A model generated the notes under the pieces. It saw only the letters and a list, made by a program, of their open reading frames with translations, was not told the DNA's origin and searched no databases. This document shows, one piece after another, positions 50,438 through 58,769 of a stretch of 64,000 nt of DNA; position 1 is the first letter of the stretch; each line of letters starts with the position of its first letter. This DNA comes from Kiritimatiellia bacterium (GTDB lineage: Bacteria; Verrucomicrobiota; Kiritimatiellia; RFP12; UBA1067), in assembly GCA_017405115.1 (NCBI GenBank), contig JAFRBA010000107.1, positions 3,662-67,661 of the forward strand. The letters are read 5' to 3'. Made by a program: the position numbers and the translations under genes.

Positions 50438-51113
50438 CGTGCGTGAAGCAAGATTGCGTCCTCTGGCCTTTGACGGCAACTTCGGTCTGGAGAGAGAGGC
50501 GTTGCGCGTGACGGAGGGCGGGCGCATGGCGCATACGCCGCATCCGTTCCCAGCCGACCATCCGCGCATCGTCCGCGACTTCTGCGAGAACCAGACCGAG
50601 ATCAACACCGGCGTCCATGCGACGGCGGAATCGGCGGTCTCGGAATTGGCGGAGATCGACGCGACGATCCGCGCGGTGATCGCGCAAAAGGGAGAAAGTC
50701 TTTGGACGAATTCAAATCCGCCGCCTGGCCTTGCGGAAGACGAGATCGTTCCCGCGAAGTTCAATGGTCCACTCGCCGGGAAATCGGTCTACCGCGACTA
50801 TCTCGCCACGAAGTACGGCAAGCAACTCATGGCATACTGCGGCATCCACGTCAATTTTTCCTTTGGCGCACGGCTCGTTGAGGCTGCGGGGGTGAAACGC
50901 GACGAGCTCTATCTCCACGTCGCGGCATTCAAGGCGGCAGCGAGTCTCGACTTCGACAGGACGCCGGTCGGAGAGCTGCTGGAGCGGATGGACGAGTTCT
51001 TTTCCGGCTCCGCCGGATGGCCATCCCGAGTCCGGCGCGTCCTGGCGTTCGAAGCGGAGAAAGTGTATCGTCCTGAAAAGCGCTATGCGCGGATGGAGGC
51101 CTGCCATGTGTGA
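50430..51113 (+). CDS. Short glutamate-cysteine ligase (GshA-like) protein, probably C-terminally truncated
   Basis: A 227-residue protein; ATG 50430 follows GAGGAGG. Its N-terminal 165 residues match GshA/GshF ligases: FGLEREALRVTEGGRM, TPHPFPADHPRIVRDFCENQ, TEINTGVHAT, KYGKQLMAYCGIHVNFSFGA. Known members continue with the rest of the catalytic core, but here about 60 unrelated residues follow FSFGA (LDFDRTPVGELLERMDEFFS) and the protein ends. It may be a decayed ligase or an accessory subunit to the full-length ligase-like protein upstream. Its stop overlaps the amidotransferase start. Confidence 0.65.
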   Translation: MLDVREARLRPLAFDGNFGLEREALRVTEGGRMAHTPHPFPADHPRIVRDFCENQTEINTGVHATAESAVSELAEIDATIRAVIAQKGESLWTNSNPPPGLAEDEIVPAKFNGPLAGKSVYRDYLATKYGKQLMAYCGIHVNFSFGARLVEAAGVKRDELYLHVAAFKAAASLDFDRTPVGELLERMDEFFSGSAGWPSRVRRVLAFEAEKVYRPEKRYARMEACHV

Positions 51114-51882
51114 GATGCTCGGAATGTCTGCAAGGCGCCGCCGAAAGGCGAACGCCACGCTGCGCGAGTTCTACGCCCACGCCGAGCGGCATCCGCACGG
51201 ATGGGGGCGTGCGCGCTTTCGCAACGGCATCGCGCCGTTTGTCGAGAAGGAGCCGGACAAGGCGACGGAGAGCGAGGCGCTGCGGCACGTTCTTGACGAG
51301 ACGATAGACGATCCGACGATCCTTGCACACATCAGGTTCGCGACGGTCGGCACTATGGAATACGCAAACTGCCATCCGTTCACAGCCACCGACAATTCGG
51401 GGCGCATCTGGACTCTCGTCCACAACGGCACGATATTCAACGGTGCGGAGCTGAACGAATACATCGGCGTCCAGTTCGGCGAAACGGATTCCGAGCGCGT
51501 GTTGCTGCATCTTGTCGACATGGTCGACAAGGCGCAGATTCGCAAGGGGCGCCCCTTGGACGCGAAGGAGCGGTTTGACGTCCTGTCCGCCGCCATCGCC
51601 GATCTGTCGAACGGGAACAAGCTCAACCTGCTCATCCACGACGGCGAAGTCATGTATGCGCACACGAACTTCCGCGACTCGCTCCATTTCCTCAAGGAAG
51701 ACGGCGCGGTGACGCTCTCCACGAACCCGCTGTCGCAGGGCGACTGGAAGCCCGTGCCGTTCACGCGGCTCGTCGCAATCAAGGACGGCGAGTTCGTCCG
51801 CGAAGGAACGTCCCACGGCAACGAATACATCCACAACCCGGAGGACTACCGCCTCGTGTACATGAACTTCGCACGACTGTAG
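51106..51882 (+). CDS. Class II glutamine amidotransferase-like protein
   Basis: A 258-residue Ntn-hydrolase. ATG 51106 puts the catalytic Cys at position 2 (MCEMLGMSARRRR), to be exposed after Met removal. HPHGWGRARF, ILAHIRFATVGTM, NCHPFTATD and VHNGTIFNG are the glutaminase signatures. The protein has no synthase domain, like EgtC/YafJ-type enzymes that hydrolyse gamma-glutamyl amides. Co-location with two gamma-glutamyl ligase-like genes suggests addition and removal of a gamma-glutamyl group on an unknown amine. Confidence 0.8.
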   Translation: MCEMLGMSARRRRKANATLREFYAHAERHPHGWGRARFRNGIAPFVEKEPDKATESEALRHVLDETIDDPTILAHIRFATVGTMEYANCHPFTATDNSGRIWTLVHNGTIFNGAELNEYIGVQFGETDSERVLLHLVDMVDKAQIRKGRPLDAKERFDVLSAAIADLSNGNKLNLLIHDGEVMYAHTNFRDSLHFLKEDGAVTLSTNPLSQGDWKPVPFTRLVAIKDGEFVREGTSHGNEYIHNPEDYRLVYMNFARL

Positions 51883-51897
51883 TTTTTCTAACGAAGC

Positions 51898-51978
51898 ATG
51901 AGAAACGAAGAAGTCGATGCTGCCATACGCGCCAACGGACAGGAGGTCGTGTTCAAGAACTGGGACAACAGGATTTGA
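51898..51978 (+). CDS. Possible 26-codon small ORF
   Basis: An ATG-started ORF lies between the amidotransferase and larE. It contains EEVDAAIRANGQEVVF and ends one base before the larE -10. There is no Shine-Dalgarno. It may be a gene remnant or chance. Confidence 0.2.
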   Translation: MRNEEVDAAIRANGQEVVFKNWDNRI

Positions 51979-51984
51979 TATAAT
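51979..51984 (+). promoter_or_regulatory. -10 element of larE
   Basis: TATAAT (GATTTGATATAATATGGCC) lies 6 nt before ATG 51991, which would be at or next to +1. Confidence 0.55.
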
Positions 51985-51990
51985 ATGGCC

Positions 51991-52845
51991 ATGATCTTGC
52001 ATCAACAGGAGCGAGCGGATGCGGACGTGAAGCTTGAAAGGCTCCGCGCGCAGCTGCGCGAGATCGGAAGCGCGGCGGTCGCGTTTTCTTCCGGCGTCGA
52101 TTCGACGTTCCTTCTGCGCGTGGCGCACGAGGAGCTTGGCGACCGTGTCGTGGCCGTCACCGCGCGGTCCCGTTCCTTCCCGAAACGTGAGCTGGACGAG
52201 GCGGCGGCGTTCTGCCGGAGCGAGGGAGTGCGGCACGAGATTGTCGATTCTGAAGAGCTGGCCATTCCTGCCTTTGCCGAAAATCCGCCTGACCGCTGCT
52301 ACCACTGCAAGAAGACGCTTTTCGGAAAGCTTATCGCCTTCGCACAGGCGAATGGACTCAATGCGGTCCTTGAGGGTTCGAACATTGACGACGACGGCGA
52401 CTATCGTCCGGGACGGCGTGCAATCATGGAGCTTGGCGTTAGAAGTCCGCTGCACGACGCAGGGCTCACGAAAGGGGAGATACGCGAGTTGTCGAAGAAG
52501 CTCGGGCTGCCCACGGCGAACAAGCCGTCGTTCGCCTGCCTTGCGTCGCGGTTTCCGTATGGCGAGCGCATAACCGCCGCGGGATTGGAGCGCGTGGAGA
52601 GGGCGGAGCAGTGGCTCCTGGACGCTGGGCTCGGCCTCACGCAACTGCGCGTCCGCTCGCACGGCGATGTTGCGCGAATCGAAGTGCCGCCTGAGGCGAT
52701 CGCCCGCATCGCCGCCCGTGCAGAGGAAGTCGCCGCCGCGCTGAAGGGTTTCGGCTTCGCATATGTTGCGCTCGACCTCCAGGGCTACCGCACCGGCAGC
52801 ATGAACGAGCGCCTTGATGACAGCGTGCGCAGGAGTGTGGTATAA
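51991..52845 (+). CDS. larE: LarE-type ATP-dependent sacrificial sulfur transferase
   Basis: A 284-residue PP-loop enzyme. The pyrophosphatase loop is AFSSGVDSTF at 31-40. Cys 103 and 106 (DRCYHCKK) and Cys 183 (FACLASRFPYG) are the conserved cysteines; three-cysteine LarE proteins are thought to use an iron-sulfur cluster for sulfur transfer, while one-cysteine forms give up their own sulfur. LarE thiolates the nicotinic-acid-derived precursor of the nickel-pincer nucleotide. LarB, LarC and a LarA racemase are not visible here. The start is ATG 51991, with ATG 51985 also possible. Confidence 0.82.
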   Translation: MILHQQERADADVKLERLRAQLREIGSAAVAFSSGVDSTFLLRVAHEELGDRVVAVTARSRSFPKRELDEAAAFCRSEGVRHEIVDSEELAIPAFAENPPDRCYHCKKTLFGKLIAFAQANGLNAVLEGSNIDDDGDYRPGRRAIMELGVRSPLHDAGLTKGEIRELSKKLGLPTANKPSFACLASRFPYGERITAAGLERVERAEQWLLDAGLGLTQLRVRSHGDVARIEVPPEAIARIAARAEEVAAALKGFGFAYVALDLQGYRTGSMNERLDDSVRRSVV

Positions 52846-52846
52846 T
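52841..52846 (+). promoter_or_regulatory. -10 element upstream of the four-helix-bundle gene
   Basis: TATAAT in GTGTGGTATAATTTTGAG overlaps the larE stop. The leader to ATG 53021 would be about 165 nt and contains the GACATTCG repeats. Confidence 0.45.
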
Positions 52847-52880
52847 TTTGAGCGTAAAGATTGATTTTTCATGGAGAGTT

Positions 52881-52989
52881 CGACATTAGACAGTCGGCGG
52901 CCGAGGAAGTTGCGACATTCGACATTCGACATTCGACATTCGACTGTCGGTTGTCGTCTGGCTGTCGGTCGCCGGTTGTCGAATGTCGT
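52881..52989. repeat. GACATTCG/GTTGTCG short-word repeat, left flank
   Basis: Words of GACATTCGACATTCGACATT type are followed by TGTCGGTTGTCG variants and end GTTGTCGAATGTCG, the reverse complement of the first word. The segment can therefore fold on itself. It shares CAGTCGGCGGCCGA with the right flank. Confidence 0.75.
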
Positions 52990-53020
52990 ACCATTAACAT
53001 CAAGTGAAAGGCCAACCTAA

Positions 53021-53776
53021 ATGACCCCTGTTGTCGGACACTATGGCGGCTACCGCAAGACGCTTTCCTTTGGCCTCACATGCCTTGTGTATCACGCCAC
53101 CACCACATTCTGCCGTCGCAACTACAACTACCAGAACGACGCCCTCGGCAAGACCGTGGGGCAGATGGTTGGCGCGGCGCGGTCGGCACGGCAGAACATC
53201 GTCGAAGGTTCCTCCCGTGCCGGAACCTCGAAGGAAACCGAGCTGAAGCTCCTTGACGTGGCGAAGGCGTCGTTGCAGGAACTTGCGGGCGATTACGAGG
53301 CGTTCATTGTCGACGCCGGCGAAACGCCGTGGAGCGAACATGATCCAAAATACCGCAAGGCCAAATCGCTTGTGTTCGAGGATTTTGACGCGAAAGGGGA
53401 TTTGCGCCATGAATACGGGAAGCACATCCTTGCGATGCGCAAGCGGTTTGCGGAGGCGCTTGAGAATGAAAACCCGATCATCGCCGCGAACGCGATTCTC
53501 GTGACGATCGACCGTGCGTGTGCGTTGCTGCACAGGCAGATCGAGAAGATCGGCGAGGACTTCCGCGAGCAGGGCGGATTCACGGAGCATCTTACGAAAG
53601 TGCGCCTTGAGGCACGCGACAAGGCAATCGCCGAAAGCGACGCGCCGAAGTGTCCGAAATGCGGCGGGCCGATGCGGAAGGTGGTGGCGAAGAAGGGCTC
53701 GAACGCGGGCAATCCATTTTGGAGCTGCCAGGCGTATCCTAATTGCAACGGCACCCGCAAGTGGGACTGGAAGTGA
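53021..53776 (+). CDS. Four-helix-bundle (suffix type) protein with topoisomerase-like zinc ribbon
   Basis: A 251-residue protein. Residues 20-190 are predicted helical and resemble S23/avd-like four-helix-bundle proteins of the suffix type: LTCLVYHATTTFCRRNYNYQ, TVGQMVGAARSARQNIVEGS, KETELKLLDVAKASLQELAG and ACALLHRQIEKIGEDF. Residues 212-250 form a C4 zinc ribbon (CPKCGGPMRKVV, WSCQAYPNCNG) of the topoisomerase C-terminal kind, suggesting nucleic-acid binding. The role of this family is unknown. The gene stands alone and both flanks are filled with the same short-word repeat, which is atypical for the neighbourhood. Confidence 0.75.
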   Translation: MTPVVGHYGGYRKTLSFGLTCLVYHATTTFCRRNYNYQNDALGKTVGQMVGAARSARQNIVEGSSRAGTSKETELKLLDVAKASLQELAGDYEAFIVDAGETPWSEHDPKYRKAKSLVFEDFDAKGDLRHEYGKHILAMRKRFAEALENENPIIAANAILVTIDRACALLHRQIEKIGEDFREQGGFTEHLTKVRLEARDKAIAESDAPKCPKCGGPMRKVVAKKGSNAGNPFWSCQAYPNCNGTRKWDWK

Positions 53777-53788
53777 TGGCGGTGGAGG

Positions 53789-53880
53789 AGACATTCGACA
53801 GTCGGCGGCCGACGACCCGGGCGCGACATTCGGTTGTCGGTTGTCGGCTGTCACCCGGCTGTCGATTGTCGGTTGTCGAT
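53789..53880. repeat. GACATTCG/GTTGTCG short-word repeat, right flank
   Basis: It contains ACATTCGACAGTCGGCGGCC, then alternating CGGTTGTCG, CGGCTGTC and CGATTGTCG words. It is the counterpart of the left flank and fills the space up to the bioB leader. Confidence 0.75.
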
Positions 53881-53913
53881 TGGCGCTGGTCAGTAATATA
53901 GGCAAGGAATGTA

Positions 53914-54888
53914 ATGGAAGTTCAAAACATCACCCGAGAAGAGGCGTTGGCTCTGCTGAAGCCGGGGCGGCGCGAGGAACTGCGCGAGCGGGCGCACGAG
54001 GTGACGGAGCGATGCGTCGAAAAGCGATTCGATTTCTGCTCGATCATCAATGCGCGCTCGGGCCGCTGCACCGAGAACTGCAAGTGGTGCGCGCAGTCTG
54101 CGCACTGGAAGACCGGCTGCGAAACCTATGGCTGGGTCGGGACCGAGGCCTGCGTCAAGGCCGCGAAGGAGGCGGAGGCGAATGGCGCAGATCGCATCGG
54201 CATCGTTACTTCGGGACGCTGCCTCTCGCCGGAAGACTTGGACAACGTCTGCGCGGCTCTCCGCGAAATGCGCAAGGCGACGAGCATCGGCCTCTGCGCT
54301 TCGCTCGGGCTGCTTACGGAAGCCGACCTCGTGAAGCTGAAGGCGGCCGGTCTCCAGCGCGTCCACTGCAACCTTGAGTCCGCGCCGTCGCTCTTCCCGT
54401 CGCTCTGCTCCACGCACACGATGGCGGACAAGCTGGCGACGCTGCGCGCCGCGAAGAAGCTTGGCTTCCAGGTCTGCTGCGGCGGCATCATCGGCATGGG
54501 CGAGACGGACGAGCAGCTTGTGGAGTTCGCCTTTGCGCTGAAGGAGGTTGCACCGGACTCCATTCCCGTCAACGTGCTGCACCCGATCGAAGGGACGCCA
54601 CTTGGGAATCGCGGCATTCTCGACCCAGAACGCGTGGTCGATTCGGTGGCGGTTCTTCGTCTCGTCAACCCGTCGACGCCGCTCCGCTTTGCGGGCGGGC
54701 GCCGCGACATGGACGACGAGACGGCGGCGAAGTGCATCTACGTGGGGATGTCCGCCGGAATCGCGGGTCCTCTTCTCACCACGCCAGGCGCGGACTTCGA
54801 CGACGACCGCTCCCTCGCCGTCCGTGCCGGCTATGCAGTCGGAGCGCGTTCGCCGAAGCCTTGCGCAGGTTCCGGCGAGGTGGTATAA
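53914..54888 (+). CDS. bioB: Biotin synthase
   Basis: A 324-residue radical SAM enzyme that inserts sulfur into dethiobiotin. The cluster motif is C52-x3-C56-x2-C59 (GRCTENCKWCAQS). IVTSGRCLSPEDLDNVC, GLQRVHCNLESAPSLFPS, CCGGIIGMGET and the C-terminal GRRDMDD follow the family. AAGGAATG precedes the ATG. No other biotin genes are adjacent. The last codons overlap the -10 element of the next gene. Confidence 0.93.
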   Translation: MEVQNITREEALALLKPGRREELRERAHEVTERCVEKRFDFCSIINARSGRCTENCKWCAQSAHWKTGCETYGWVGTEACVKAAKEAEANGADRIGIVTSGRCLSPEDLDNVCAALREMRKATSIGLCASLGLLTEADLVKLKAAGLQRVHCNLESAPSLFPSLCSTHTMADKLATLRAAKKLGFQVCCGGIIGMGETDEQLVEFAFALKEVAPDSIPVNVLHPIEGTPLGNRGILDPERVVDSVAVLRLVNPSTPLRFAGGRRDMDDETAAKCIYVGMSAGIAGPLLTTPGADFDDDRSLAVRAGYAVGARSPKPCAGSGEVV

Positions 54889-54889
54889 T
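54884..54889 (+). promoter_or_regulatory. -10 element of the U32 peptidase gene
   Basis: TATAAT (GGTGGTATAATGCGC) lies 7 nt before ATG 54897 with no Shine-Dalgarno, a clear leaderless arrangement. It overlaps the end of bioB. Confidence 0.55.
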
Positions 54890-54896
54890 GCGCTGC

Positions 54897-57113
54897 ATGA
54901 AGCCAAATGCCGTGAGTGCCACTCTTCCGGAACTGCTGGCGCCGGCGGGGAACTTCGCCACGGCGCGGACCGCCTTCGCGGCGGGCGCCGACGCCGTCTA
55001 CTGCGGGCTCAAGGACTTCTCCGCCAGGGCGTTCGCCGACAACTTCTCGTTCGAAGAGCTCGAAGGGCTCCTTCGTGTCGCCCGCTCGGATGGCCGCAGG
55101 GTCTACGTGACGTTCAACACCGTCCTCGACGAATCGGCCGTGGAGCGCGCAGTGCGGACGCTCGCCAGGCTCGACGAGATACGGCCCGACGCCGTGATCG
55201 TCCAGGACCTCGGAGTGGCGAGGCTGTGCCGCCGCCATTTCCCGAATCTCGTCTTGCACGCCTCCACCCAGCTCGTCGCCCACAACCTTGAGGGCGTGCT
55301 TGCGCTGCGCGAGCTCGGCTTTCGGCGAGTGGTCCTTGCGCGCGAGCTCAGCCTTGCAGAGATAACCGCGATATCCCGTCGCTGCGGAGTGGAGCTTGAG
55401 GTGTTCATACACGGTGCGCTGTGCTATTCAGTCTCCGGCCTCTGCCTCTTCGGGGCGATGGAGAAGGGCCGCAGCGGCAACCGCGGCACCTGCCCTTACT
55501 GCTGCCGGATGCCGTATGCGGACGCGGCCGGCGTGAAGTCGCTTCCGTTCTCGATGCGCGACCTGCGCCTTGGCGCGGACGTCGCGAAGCTCGCAGAGGC
55601 GGGCGTGGCCTCCCTCAAGATCGAGGGCCGCATGAAGAACGAGGTGTACGTCGCGAGCGTGACGCGCTACTATCGGCAGTTCCTCGGAGAAAGAGGCGGG
55701 CGGGATGACGAAGGCCGGTGCCCGAAGGTCACGACGGAGGACCTCGAGACGGTCTTCTCGCGCCGGACGACCAGGCTTTACTTCGACGGCGCGCCGTCCG
55801 GCCCCGTGATCGACAGCTCCAGCCTCGGACACCTCGGCACGGAGATAGGGGTGGTAAAGCGCGTCACGACGGATCCTGACGGGAGGGCGTGGCTCCGGTT
55901 CCACACAATGAGGCGACTGGAGAAGCACGACGGACTGCAGTTCGAGGGCGCAGAAGGCGGGAAGCCAATCGGCATGGGGATCGCGGTCATGCGAAAGGCG
56001 ATTTCCCGTGCGCCTGTCTACGAGGCGGAGGCCGGGTCGGACGTGGAGATACTGCTTGCGGACGGCGAAGGCAGGACGTCCGCGCCGCTCCGCGAAAGCA
56101 TTCGCCCCGGCATAAAGGTCTACTGCGCCGCGTCGCAGGCGGTGCGCAGGATGTTCCCTGTCCCCCCGTTTCGCCCAGACGACTATCCAGGCGGCGAGAG
56201 AGTCGACGTCTCGGTGGCTCTTGGAGAGGACGGCGTCTCCGCGTCGGTTCCGTCGCGCGGCGTCTCGTGCGCGATTCCCGCAAGGCTCGAGCGCGCGAAG
56301 TCTCCGGAGAGGACGGCGCATGCAGTGCGCCAGGCGTTCTCCCGGCTCGGCGGCACGGCCTACGCGCTGGGGCAAGTCTCGGTAGACGATCCTCGCGGGC
56401 TCTTCGCGCCGCCTCGTCTCCTGAACGACCTGCGGCGGGAGATGGTTGAGCGGCTTGACGAGGCGCGAGAGCGCGAGAGGCTCGGAAGGATGGAGGCGGC
56501 GCTTTCGGACGATCCGCTCTCCGGCACCGCTCCGCAGCCCGTCCGCCGCGCCGTCCGCCGGCTCAAGATGCGGCCCGGGCAGGCGGTCCCGCCGGGCGAG
56601 TGGGACGAGGTGGTGGTCGTGATGGGCGAAGGCGGCGACCGCGTGGCGACGCCGGTGTACACCGGGGAGGCGGACTTCCCGAGGCTGCGGACGGAGGTCA
56701 AGCGCCTCATTCACAGGGGGTGCGCGCGCTGGGAGGCAAGCGACCTCGCGACGCTGCGTATGCTGCGATCTCTCGGCGTTGAGGACGTAACGGCGGACTG
56801 GACGCTCTTCGCGTTCAACGGCCACGCGCTCCGTGAGCTTTCCGACCTCGGGGTGCGGAGGTTCGTGGCGAGCCCCGAGAACACGCCGGAGAACCGTCGG
56901 GCCCTGGCGGAGAGCGGCTTTGACGTGGAGTTCCTCGTGCAGCAGTCGACGCCGCTGTTCATTTCGCTTACGGAGCCGGCGGCGCGGCCCGCGGAGCTTG
57001 CGGTCTTCCGCCTCGGGCGGCTATGGGTGACGACGCGGCCCGCGCCGCGTACGTTCGACGCGCCTGCCGGCGTGTCGACGCGCGTCGACTTGTCGTGGGA
57101 CGTCGCGCCTTAG
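54897..57113 (+). CDS. U32 family peptidase-like protein (RlhA/DUF3656 type)
   Basis: A 738-residue protein. The U32 domain occupies about residues 8-300 (ELLAPAGNFATARTAFAAGA, DAVYCGLKDFSARAFADNFS, and the signature VFIHGALCYSVSGLCLFGAM with CPYCCR). The longer C-terminal part fits the DUF3656-containing group, which in E. coli (RlhA) is needed for hydroxylation of a 23S rRNA cytidine. An RNA-modification role is therefore more likely than proteolysis. An upstream in-frame extension exists, but the promoter position favours ATG 54897. Confidence 0.82.
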   Translation: MKPNAVSATLPELLAPAGNFATARTAFAAGADAVYCGLKDFSARAFADNFSFEELEGLLRVARSDGRRVYVTFNTVLDESAVERAVRTLARLDEIRPDAVIVQDLGVARLCRRHFPNLVLHASTQLVAHNLEGVLALRELGFRRVVLARELSLAEITAISRRCGVELEVFIHGALCYSVSGLCLFGAMEKGRSGNRGTCPYCCRMPYADAAGVKSLPFSMRDLRLGADVAKLAEAGVASLKIEGRMKNEVYVASVTRYYRQFLGERGGRDDEGRCPKVTTEDLETVFSRRTTRLYFDGAPSGPVIDSSSLGHLGTEIGVVKRVTTDPDGRAWLRFHTMRRLEKHDGLQFEGAEGGKPIGMGIAVMRKAISRAPVYEAEAGSDVEILLADGEGRTSAPLRESIRPGIKVYCAASQAVRRMFPVPPFRPDDYPGGERVDVSVALGEDGVSASVPSRGVSCAIPARLERAKSPERTAHAVRQAFSRLGGTAYALGQVSVDDPRGLFAPPRLLNDLRREMVERLDEARERERLGRMEAALSDDPLSGTAPQPVRRAVRRLKMRPGQAVPPGEWDEVVVVMGEGGDRVATPVYTGEADFPRLRTEVKRLIHRGCARWEASDLATLRMLRSLGVEDVTADWTLFAFNGHALRELSDLGVRRFVASPENTPENRRALAESGFDVEFLVQQSTPLFISLTEPAARPAELAVFRLGRLWVTTRPAPRTFDAPAGVSTRVDLSWDVAP

Positions 57114-57143
57114 GGCGGCCGTGCAGGGCGGCGGGGGTTTTGG

Positions 57144-57183
57144 TAAAATATCCGCCATGGAAGGTTGTGGTCTGACACGATGA
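57144..57183 (+). promoter_or_regulatory. -10 element and leaderless mini-[11 protein letters not shown] before lnt
   Basis: TAAAAT at 57144-57149 (TTTTGGTAAAATATCCGCC) lies 7 nt before ATG 57157. The 8-codon mini-ORF ends with a TGA (57181-57183) that overlaps the lnt ATG (57180). GGAAGG, its only Shine-Dalgarno-like sequence, lies inside the mini-ORF. Confidence 0.5.
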
Positions 57184-58769
57184 TATCCGAGACGCTCAGA
57201 AAGCTCGCCCGCGTTGCGTGGTTCCTGCCCGGGTTTCTCCTGTGGGCGGCGTATCCGCCGATGGGCGAGAAGACGGACGTCCTGTTTGCGCTGGCTCCGC
57301 TCATGTGGCTCTCGCGCAGGGGGGACGCGCGCGTCAGCGCGAAGCGCTGGTTCATGAGCGGCATGTTCTTCTGGGTCGCGACGCTTTCGTGGATGCCCGC
57401 GATCGTGAAGAACGGAGGCCCGTGGCCGCTTGTCGTCCTGGGCTGGTTCGCCCTTGCAGCCTATTGCGCGGCCTACTTCGCGGCATACGGCTACCTCAGC
57501 GCGAAGGTCTGGGGCTGGGCGCGCAGCGGCAGGTATTGGCGAAGGCTGGCGTGCGTGATGGTGGCGGAGCCTCTCCTCTGGAGCGGGCTAGAGCTCGTGC
57601 GCAGCCGCTTCCTCGGGGGCTTTTCTTGGAACCAGCTCGGGGTCGTCCCGGCCAACGGGGGCTTCGGCGCGCCCGCGGCGCTGGGGGGCGTGTATCTTCT
57701 CTCCGCGGTGGTGGTCCTCGTGAACGGAACCGTCGCGGGCATCGCCGAGCGCGTGATGCGCAAGGCGCCGCGGCTTGCGGGAATCGAGACTCTGCTCGTG
57801 TTCGCGGTCGTGTTCGGCGTCTACTGGCTGTCGTCGTTCGTCTCGCCCGTTGACGGCTCCTGCGCAGACAACATGAAGGTGGCGCTGGTGCAGCGGAACT
57901 TCCCCTGCGTCTTCAAGTCGAGGGAGGAGATGCCATACGAGGTCTACGACAGGCTGCTCCAAAGCGCGTCGGCGCTGCGTCCGGACATCGTCGTGCTGCC
58001 GGAGAGCGGTCTCTGCGAGTTCGGTCCCGTGGACCAACAGGGGGCGATGCGCTTTGCGCAGTGGGTGCGCGAGAAGACCGGCGCGGCGCTTCTCGCAGGC
58101 GGGACGCGCTTCGCCGACGGCAGGGAGTTCAACAGCGCGGGCCTCTTCTGCGGCGACGACGTGCAGGTCTACGACAAGGTGCATCTCGTCCCGTTCGGCG
58201 AATACATACCGGGAGACAAGTGGATCACATCGCTGCAGAAGCTCGCCCCCGTGGGAAGCTGCACGCCCGGCGAGCTTAAGACCCTGCCGTGGAACGGAAA
58301 GAGGCTGGGCGTCGCCATATGCTTCGAGGACACCGACTCCGCGCAGATGCGCGCGCTTGCCAACGATGGCGCGGGGCTTCTCTTCTTCATCACCAACGAC
58401 AGCTGGTTCTCGCATTCCGCCGAGGCGGAGGCGCACGCATGGCAGGCGACGGCGCGCGCCATCGAGACTGGGCTCTACGTCGTGCGCGTCGGCAACAACG
58501 GCGTCACCGGCACAATAGCGCCGGACGGCAAGGCGTCGTGGCTCCTTGGCCCGGACGGCAACCCGCTGGTCGACAGGCAGGGGTCCATGCTCGACAGGGT
58601 GCCTGTTCGCGCCGCTTGCGGGGAGGGCGGAGGGCGGCGGGGCTCTACCACGCCGTACGCCTTGCTCGGCGACTGGCCGCTTGGAGTCACATTTGCTCTT
58701 CTCATGCTGGCGATGATTTTGGTAAAATATGCGCATCGACATGAAAAACGAAGATACCTGTCCATGTAA
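57180..58769 (+). CDS. lnt: Apolipoprotein N-acyltransferase
   Basis: A 529-residue inner-membrane enzyme that adds the third acyl chain to lipoproteins. The N-terminal half has about six membrane helices ([47 protein letters not shown]). The nitrilase-like domain carries the Glu-Lys-Cys triad in [10 protein letters not shown] (about 275), [15 protein letters not shown] (about 332) and GVAICFED (about 380). A last helix ([20 protein letters not shown] type) ends the protein. Its presence supports a diderm cell. The 3' end contains the promoter and start of the next gene. Confidence 0.9.
   Translation: MISETLRKLARVAWFLPGFLLWAAYPPMGEKTDVLFALAPLMWLSRRGDARVSAKRWFMSGMFFWVATLSWMPAIVKNGGPWPLVVLGWFALAAYCAAYFAAYGYLSAKVWGWARSGRYWRRLACVMVAEPLLWSGLELVRSRFLGGFSWNQLGVVPANGGFGAPAALGGVYLLSAVVVLVNGTVAGIAERVMRKAPRLAGIETLLVFAVVFGVYWLSSFVSPVDGSCADNMKVALVQRNFPCVFKSREEMPYEVYDRLLQSASALRPDIVVLPESGLCEFGPVDQQGAMRFAQWVREKTGAALLAGGTRFADGREFNSAGLFCGDDVQVYDKVHLVPFGEYIPGDKWITSLQKLAPVGSCTPGELKTLPWNGKRLGVAICFEDTDSAQMRALANDGAGLLFFITNDSWFSHSAEAEAHAWQATARAIETGLYVVRVGNNGVTGTIAPDGKASWLLGPDGNPLVDRQGSMLDRVPVRAACGEGGGRRGSTTPYALLGDWPLGVTFALLMLAMILVKYAHRHEKRRYLSM
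58723..58728 (+). promoter_or_regulatory. -10 element inside the 3' end of lnt
   Basis: TAAAAT (TTTTGGTAAAATATGCGC) lies 12 nt before ATG 58741, matching the window's common -10 pattern. Confidence 0.5.

Noticed and set aside
53021..53776. Diversity-generating retroelement accessory protein (avd)
   Set aside because: The helical bundle is related, but no reverse transcriptase, template repeat or variable repeat is nearby and a zinc ribbon is attached.
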